Below the pieces are notes generated by a model. It was given only the letters and a program-made list of their open reading frames with translations. It did not search any database and had not been told where the DNA came from. Source: Clostridia bacterium (GTDB lineage: Bacteria; Bacillota; Clostridia; RGIG6154). From it: a stretch of DNA of 8,835 nucleotides. The position numbers and the translations under genes were made by a program. The stretch is taken from NCBI GenBank assembly GCA_017523005.1, contig JAFWXG010000037.1, forward strand, positions 1 through 8,835. The letters run 5' to 3'. Below are positions 5,793-8,835 of this stretch, in pieces; the stretch's first letter is position 1; each line of letters begins with the position of its first letter.

Positions 5793-6896
5793 ATGAAAAA
5801 AATTGTTTTTATGTTGTTAAGTTTATACATAATAACTTTTTCTGTTTATGCGGTAGATATTTCAGCACATTCAGCTATATTGTATGAGCCAGAAACTAAA
5901 ACTGTGTTATTTGAAAAAAATTCTGAAATGCCTATGTCAATGGCAAGTACCACGAAAATTATTACTGCAATTACGGCAATCGAAAATGGAAAACTTGATG
6001 ATGTTGTGACTGTAAGTAAATACGCTGCAGATGTTGAAGGTTCTTCTGTATGGCTTGAAGAAGGGGAGAAACAAACATTGCAAGACCTTCTATATGGACT
6101 AATGCTCTCATCAGGAAATGATGCAGCGATAGCAATAGCTGAACACATAAGCGGTAGCTGTGAAGAGTTTGCCAAACTTATGAATTATACAGCACAAAAA
6201 GCAGGTGTAACAAATTCGAGTTTTAAAAATCCAAGCGGATTAGATGAAGAAGGGCATTATACAACAGCTTTAGATATGGCAAAAATAACAGCGTATGCAT
6301 ATAAAAATGAAACATTTAAGAAGATTGTTTCTACTAAAGAATACCAAATTCCATGGGAAGGACATGAATGGAATCGCACACTAAAAAACCACAACAAACT
6401 ATTAAAAATTTATGATGGGTGTATCGGTATAAAAACGGGATTTACAAAAAAATCAGGAAGATGTCTTGTATCTTCGGCGTCAAGGGATGGGTTACAGTTA
6501 ATAGCAGTAACATTAAAAGCACCTGATGATTGGAATGACCATATCAAAATGCTTGATTTTGGTTTTTCATCGCTACATCCTAAAACAATTCTGAAAAAGG
6601 CGGACAGTGTAAAATTTATTTCTGTTAAGAATGGCGTAAAAGAAAAGGTAAAGTGCTCAATAAAAGAAGATGTTGTAATTCCTTTTAATGATAATATTAA
6701 GTATGATTTAAAGTATACACTTCAAAATGAAACCGAAGCACCTGTAGGAGAAAATCAAGTAGTAGGATATGTAGATGTGTATGTCAACAATAGAATAGTT
6801 AAAACATTAAATTTGTATACAACCGAATCATGTGAAAAACTTTATGTTCCTAATCTGTTTGACTATTTTATAAAACTTTATGATTATATAATGTAA
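5793..6896 (+). CDS. D-alanyl-D-alanine carboxypeptidase, DacF/DacB type (low-molecular-weight PBP)
   Basis: Exported serine peptidase (S11) that removes the terminal D-alanine from peptidoglycan stem peptides and so limits cross-linking. The 367-residue protein has a signal peptide (1-20, MKKIVFMLLSLYIITFSVYA). It carries the three penicillin-binding motifs: STTK (S52 nucleophile, K55), SGN (107-109) and KTG (214-216). A C-terminal beta-rich PBP5-like domain spans about 260-355. The end (VPNLFDYFIKLYDYIM) is amphipathic and could lie on the membrane. AGGTG with 6-base spacing fixes the ATG at 5793. Its position right after gerW suggests a sporulation role, such as the forespore DacF of Bacillus, but vegetative DacA-type use is not excluded; I therefore leave the symbol blank. 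It lies beyond the operon terminator, so it needs its own promoter or read-through. Confidence 0.93.
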   Translation: MKKIVFMLLSLYIITFSVYAVDISAHSAILYEPETKTVLFEKNSEMPMSMASTTKIITAITAIENGKLDDVVTVSKYAADVEGSSVWLEEGEKQTLQDLLYGLMLSSGNDAAIAIAEHISGSCEEFAKLMNYTAQKAGVTNSSFKNPSGLDEEGHYTTALDMAKITAYAYKNETFKKIVSTKEYQIPWEGHEWNRTLKNHNKLLKIYDGCIGIKTGFTKKSGRCLVSSASRDGLQLIAVTLKAPDDWNDHIKMLDFGFSSLHPKTILKKADSVKFISVKNGVKEKVKCSIKEDVVIPFNDNIKYDLKYTLQNETEAPVGENQVVGYVDVYVNNRIVKTLNLYTTESCEKLYVPNLFDYFIKLYDYIM

Positions 6897-6929
6897 AAAA
6901 CTGATTTATCGTTTAGATAAATCAGTTTT
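6897..6929. terminator. Bidirectional terminator between convergent genes
   Basis: AAAACTGATTTATC (6897-6910) and its exact reverse complement (6916-6929) form a 14-bp stem with loop GTTTA. On the plus strand it begins right after the carboxypeptidase stop and ends in TTTT. On the minus strand it is followed by six T residues. The stop codon of the amidohydrolase gene (6924-6922) lies inside the right arm, so one hairpin serves both genes with almost no spacer. Confidence 0.9.
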
Positions 6930-8052
6930 CATTATTTAAATAATCTATAACAAACTGTGCAATGCATTTAGCGCCAATTTCAATACACCTTTCGTCTACA
7001 TCAAAATCATCAGAATGTAATGATGTTATTCTGTTTTCCATTTTAGCGCCTAAAAAGAAGTATGTCGATGGTAAATATTGCCCGAAATATGCAAAATCTT
7101 CTCCAAGATAAGATGGATTAAATTCTGTTATCACATTATTTTCGCCTAAAAGATTTGAGGCTGATTTTTGTAATATTTCGGTTAATTTTTTATCATTTTT
7201 AAGAGGTGGATATAAAAATTCTATTAGTGTATCTTCTTTGATTTTAAATTCTTGAGCGACTTTTTTTGCACATTTTTTTATATCCTCAGCAATTTTATTT
7301 CTGCTTTCTTCTTCAAATGTACGGAAACTTCCGCTTAAACTAACAGACGATGGCATAATGTTATATACAGTTCCTGCGTTTACAGTGCAAACAGAAACAA
7401 CAGAGTCTGGATATGATATTAAAGAGATTTCGTTTATAAGTTTTGATAAAGCCAAAATTAAATTATCATTTTGCTCAGGTGTAGCACAATGTCCACCTTT
7501 TCCTGACAGTTCAATAGAAAAAGAATCGGGAGATGCCATTATTTTACCAGAGGAAGAAATTATTTTTCCCGTTTCAAGTTCTGGGCGCACATGAAATCCT
7601 ACACAAGCAGATGCTTTAGGATTTTCCAAAACACCCTCATCAATCATTGGTAAGGCACCACCTGTGGTTTCTTCAGCGGGCTGGAACACAAACTTTACAG
7701 TACCGTTGATTTTTTCTTTTTGAGATGATAATAAGTCAGCTGCCATCAATACTGTAGCAACATGAACATCGTGTCCGCAGGCGTGCATAACACCATCATT
7801 TTTGGATTTATATGATACATTATTTTTTTCGTAAAGGGGTAGGGCATCCATATCTGCGCGTACGACAATACATTTATCGCTTGAATTGTTATTCAAAATA
7901 CCTACAACGCCTGTTTTAGCGATATTTGTATATGTTTTTATTGATAAATCATTTAATATAGATGAAATTTTTTTTGAAGTATCAAATTCTGCCCAGGACA
8001 ATTCGGGGTTTTCATGTAATTGTCTTCTTATGTCAATATAATTATATTTCAT
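6922..8052 (-). CDS. M20D family amidohydrolase (HipO/AbgB-like N-acyl amino acid hydrolase)
   Basis: Cytoplasmic metallohydrolase that cleaves an amide bond in N-acyl amino acids or similar compounds. The 376-residue protein has the expected length and motifs: RRQLHENPELSW near the start, ADMDALP (66-72), MHACGHDVH (89-97, with metal ligands C92 and H94), QPAEE (124-128; catalytic and metal-binding glutamates), GFHVRP (H154), a dimerisation domain near 170-290, and SLHSDDF (H346). All residues for a binuclear site are present. The frame opens at a GTG at 8061, but that GTG is part of the AGAGGTG ribosome binding site (8065-8059), so the ATG at 8052 is the start. Substrate is unknown: the family includes N-acetyl-diaminopimelate deacetylases and hippurate, peptide and auxin-conjugate hydrolases. 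The nearby lysA makes a diaminopimelate role tempting, but the genes are not in one operon. Confidence 0.92.
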   Translation of the reverse strand: MKYNYIDIRRQLHENPELSWAEFDTSKKISSILNDLSIKTYTNIAKTGVVGILNNNSSDKCIVVRADMDALPLYEKNNVSYKSKNDGVMHACGHDVHVATVLMAADLLSSQKEKINGTVKFVFQPAEETTGGALPMIDEGVLENPKASACVGFHVRPELETGKIISSSGKIMASPDSFSIELSGKGGHCATPEQNDNLILALSKLINEISLISYPDSVVSVCTVNAGTVYNIMPSSVSLSGSFRTFEEESRNKIAEDIKKCAKKVAQEFKIKEDTLIEFLYPPLKNDKKLTEILQKSASNLLGENNVITEFNPSYLGEDFAYFGQYLPSTYFFLGAKMENRITSLHSDDFDVDERCIEIGAKCIAQFVIDYLNNEN

Positions 8053-8070
8053 ATAATACACCTCTAAATA

Positions 8071-8099
8071 ATTTTATCACACTTTATTAAACATTTCAA
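8071..8099 (-). promoter_or_regulatory. Possible promoter of the amidohydrolase gene
   Basis: On the minus strand, TTGAAA (8099-8094), a 17-base spacer and TAAAAT (8076-8071) resemble a sigma-A promoter. The predicted start would fall at the edge of the ribosome binding site (8065-8059), leaving an unusually short leader. In DNA this AT-rich, chance matches are common and the true promoter may lie further upstream. Confidence 0.35.
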
Positions 8100-8530
8100 T
8101 ATAGTTAAAAGTAAAATATTTTTATTTTTAATTATGTAAAATCTAAAAGTAATATATAAATTCATCATTAAATTATTTTGTTAATCATAGAGAGAGCAGT
8201 GCAATAAAATATGCGTATTATAATTGGTTTTAATTCAATCTTAATATTTTATTTAATATAATTATATTTATTGATTTAAGATTAGTTTTTGTTAAATTTA
8301 CTTAATTTTATAAAAATAAAATCTTTTAATTTTTTTAAAAACATAGGTAAGGTCGTTTTAAAAATTTTTAAAAGATTGTACAGAGAGGGAATTTGTTTAA
8401 AATGAAGAAAATTTTAAATTATGAAAATTTTTTAAATTTAAATATTAGACGAACACTAAACTTATAAAATATTAAAAGCAATAAGGAAAAAGTAAGGTAA
8501 TTGTTAGATTGAATAATATGTATTTAAATA
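8100..8530. other. AT-rich intergenic region without a convincing gene
   Basis: This stretch lies between the divergent amidohydrolase and recombinase genes and is much richer in A and T than the genes around it. I find no long open frame and no recognised RNA family. The longest ATG-started frames I noticed are 16 codons (near 8211) and 21 codons (8402-8467, after GAGAGGG but with wide spacing); neither is convincing. The few G/C-containing islands are near 8188-8215 (AGAGAGAGCAGTGCAA), 8343-8355 (the loop of an inverted repeat) and 8379-8390 (TACAGAGAGGGA). Confidence 0.6.
8320..8377. repeat. Long imperfect inverted repeat with a G-containing loop
   Basis: The left arm 8320-8340 (21 bases, beginning AATCTTTTAA) and right arm 8356-8377 (22 bases, ending TTAAAAGATT) are near-complete reverse complements, differing by a short A/T mismatch and a one-base length difference. 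The 15-base loop, ACATAGGTAAGGTCG, stands out from the A/T-only arms. It could form a cruciform or RNA hairpin. No T-run follows it, so it is not an obvious terminator. Confidence 0.5.
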
Positions 8531-8552
8531 TAATATTTTAAAGAAAATATTA
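8531..8552. repeat. 9-bp inverted repeat upstream of the recombinase promoter
   Basis: TAATATTTT (8531-8539) and AAAATATTA (8544-8552) are exact inverted repeats around AAAG, ending 14 bases before the -35 box. The arms are A/T only, so chance is a real possibility, but the central AAAG is the same as in the larger palindrome at 8593-8622. Confidence 0.35.
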
Positions 8553-8566
8553 AAGGGAAGTGATAC

Positions 8567-8595
8567 TTGACAAGCTGGAAAATTTATGATATAAT
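8567..8595 (+). promoter_or_regulatory. Sigma-A promoter of the tyrosine recombinase gene
   Basis: A perfect TTGACA (8567-8572), a 17-base spacer and a perfect TATAAT (8590-8595) predict a transcription start near 8602, about 35 bases before the ATG. Confidence 0.9.
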
Positions 8596-8622
8596 TATAC
8601 AAAATAAAGATTTTGTATAATT
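8593..8622 (+). promoter_or_regulatory. Perfect 13-bp palindrome over the recombinase promoter start site; likely operator
   Basis: AATTATACAAAAT (8593-8605) and ATTTTGTATAATT (8610-8622) are exact inverted repeats around AAAG. The element begins inside the -10 box, covers the predicted start site and ends immediately before the ribosome binding site (8623-8630). Because transcription would start inside the left arm, the RNA would not contain the whole hairpin, which favours a DNA-binding repressor site over an RNA structure. Confidence 0.6.
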
Positions 8623-8636
8623 AAGGGGAGTAAATA

Positions 8637-8835
8637 ATGGAATTCTTAATCAGCGAACAACCTTTTGTCTACAGGGAATTTTTGATGTATATGCAATCAA
8701 TAAAAGGTAAATCATTGAGTACTGTAAAAGAATACGCACTCGACCTTCGTATTTTCTTCGAGTTTATAATGAAATATAAAAATTTACCCACTGAACAAAA
8801 ACTTGAAAATTTAAAGTATGATTTTGTAGATACAA
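8637..8835 (+). CDS. Tyrosine recombinase, XerC/XerD-like (partial, N-terminus only)
   Basis: Only the first 66 codons are visible; the frame runs off the right edge. They match the N-terminal SAM-like core-binding domain of tyrosine recombinases: a first helix (about 8-22, PFVYREFLMYMQSIKG) followed by KSLSTVKEYALDLRIFFEFI (25-44), the standard DNA-gripping helices. The catalytic domain with its R-H-R-Y residues is outside the window. AAGGGGAG (8623-8630) with 6-base spacing fixes the ATG at 8637. A chromosomal Xer-type enzyme for resolving chromosome dimers is likely, since no tRNA, attachment site or phage gene flanks it. An integrase of a mobile element beginning here cannot be excluded from the part seen. 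Confidence 0.85.
   Translation, partial: MEFLISEQPFVYREFLMYMQSIKGKSLSTVKEYALDLRIFFEFIMKYKNLPTEQKLENLKYDFVDT

Noticed and set aside
8053..8061. GTG start for the amidohydrolase at 8061
   Set aside because: The GTG is part of the AGAGGTG ribosome binding site that serves the ATG at 8052.
8237..8283. Inverted repeat AATCTTAA / TTAAGATT with a 31-base loop
   Set aside because: An 8-bp arm of mostly A/T bases around a long A/T loop is expected by chance in such sequence, and no T-run or ribosome binding site is linked to it.
8402..8467. 21-codon open frame MKKILNYENFLNLNIRRTLNL
   Set aside because: The ribosome binding site GAGAGGG is 12 bases away, the codons are A/T-biased like the surrounding DNA, and no known small-protein family is recognised. 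It is kept only as a candidate.
8637..8835. Start of a mobile genetic element
   Set aside because: The recombinase N-terminus alone is not evidence: no attachment-site repeat, adjacent tRNA, transposase or phage gene is visible, and the domain fits chromosomal Xer enzymes. The rest of the gene is outside the window.

Overview
The window reads as chromosomal DNA from an AT-rich, low-GC, spore-forming member of the Firmicutes, most likely class Clostridia. The evidence is the gene order site-2 protease, scpA, scpB, DUF2953 protein, gerW/ytfJ, D-Ala-D-Ala carboxypeptidase, which is a familiar clostridial arrangement. Strong AGAGGTG/AAGGGGAG ribosome binding sites, near-consensus TTGACA-17-TATAAT promoters and short hairpin terminators agree with this. 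The genus cannot be fixed from the sequence alone.

Layout. Positions 1-1189 (minus) hold most of metY, an O-acetylhomoserine sulfhydrylase, whose C-terminus lies off the left edge. Upstream of it on the same strand are a 12-bp inverted repeat (1217-1248), a complete tRNA-Pro(CGG) with encoded CCA (1255-1331), and a consensus promoter (1358-1386). Back to back with that promoter is a second consensus promoter (1432-1460). It starts a tightly packed plus-strand operon: lysA (1495-2796), a short M50 site-2 protease-like protein (2822-3442), scpA (3439-4185), scpB (4166-4747), a DUF2953 membrane protein (4744-5319) and gerW/ytfJ (5322-5708). The operon closes with a clear terminator at 5716-5747. 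A DacF/DacB-type carboxypeptidase gene (5793-6896) follows with its own ribosome binding site. A bidirectional hairpin (6897-6929) separates it from a convergent M20D amidohydrolase gene on the minus strand (8052-6922). A very AT-rich gap of about 580 bases holds no convincing gene but several inverted repeats. It ends in a consensus promoter overlapped by a perfect 13-bp palindrome, which drives a tyrosine recombinase (XerC/D-like) cut by the right edge at 8835.

How the genes fit together. lysA makes lysine from meso-diaminopimelate. ScpA and ScpB are the SMC-condensin partners for chromosome segregation. GerW is a spore germination protein, DacF-type enzymes trim peptidoglycan peptides (often in the spore cortex), and Xer recombinases resolve chromosome dimers. 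The theme is therefore cell-wall and lysine metabolism plus chromosome segregation and sporulation. metY and the amidohydrolase are separate metabolic genes.

The window is mostly ordinary core-genome content. I see no defence system, CRISPR array, insertion sequence or prophage. The most interesting material is non-coding: paired promoters sharing inverted sequence, a tRNA-Pro apparently upstream of metY on one transcript, palindromes around the recombinase promoter, and a possible non-ATG start for the protease gene.
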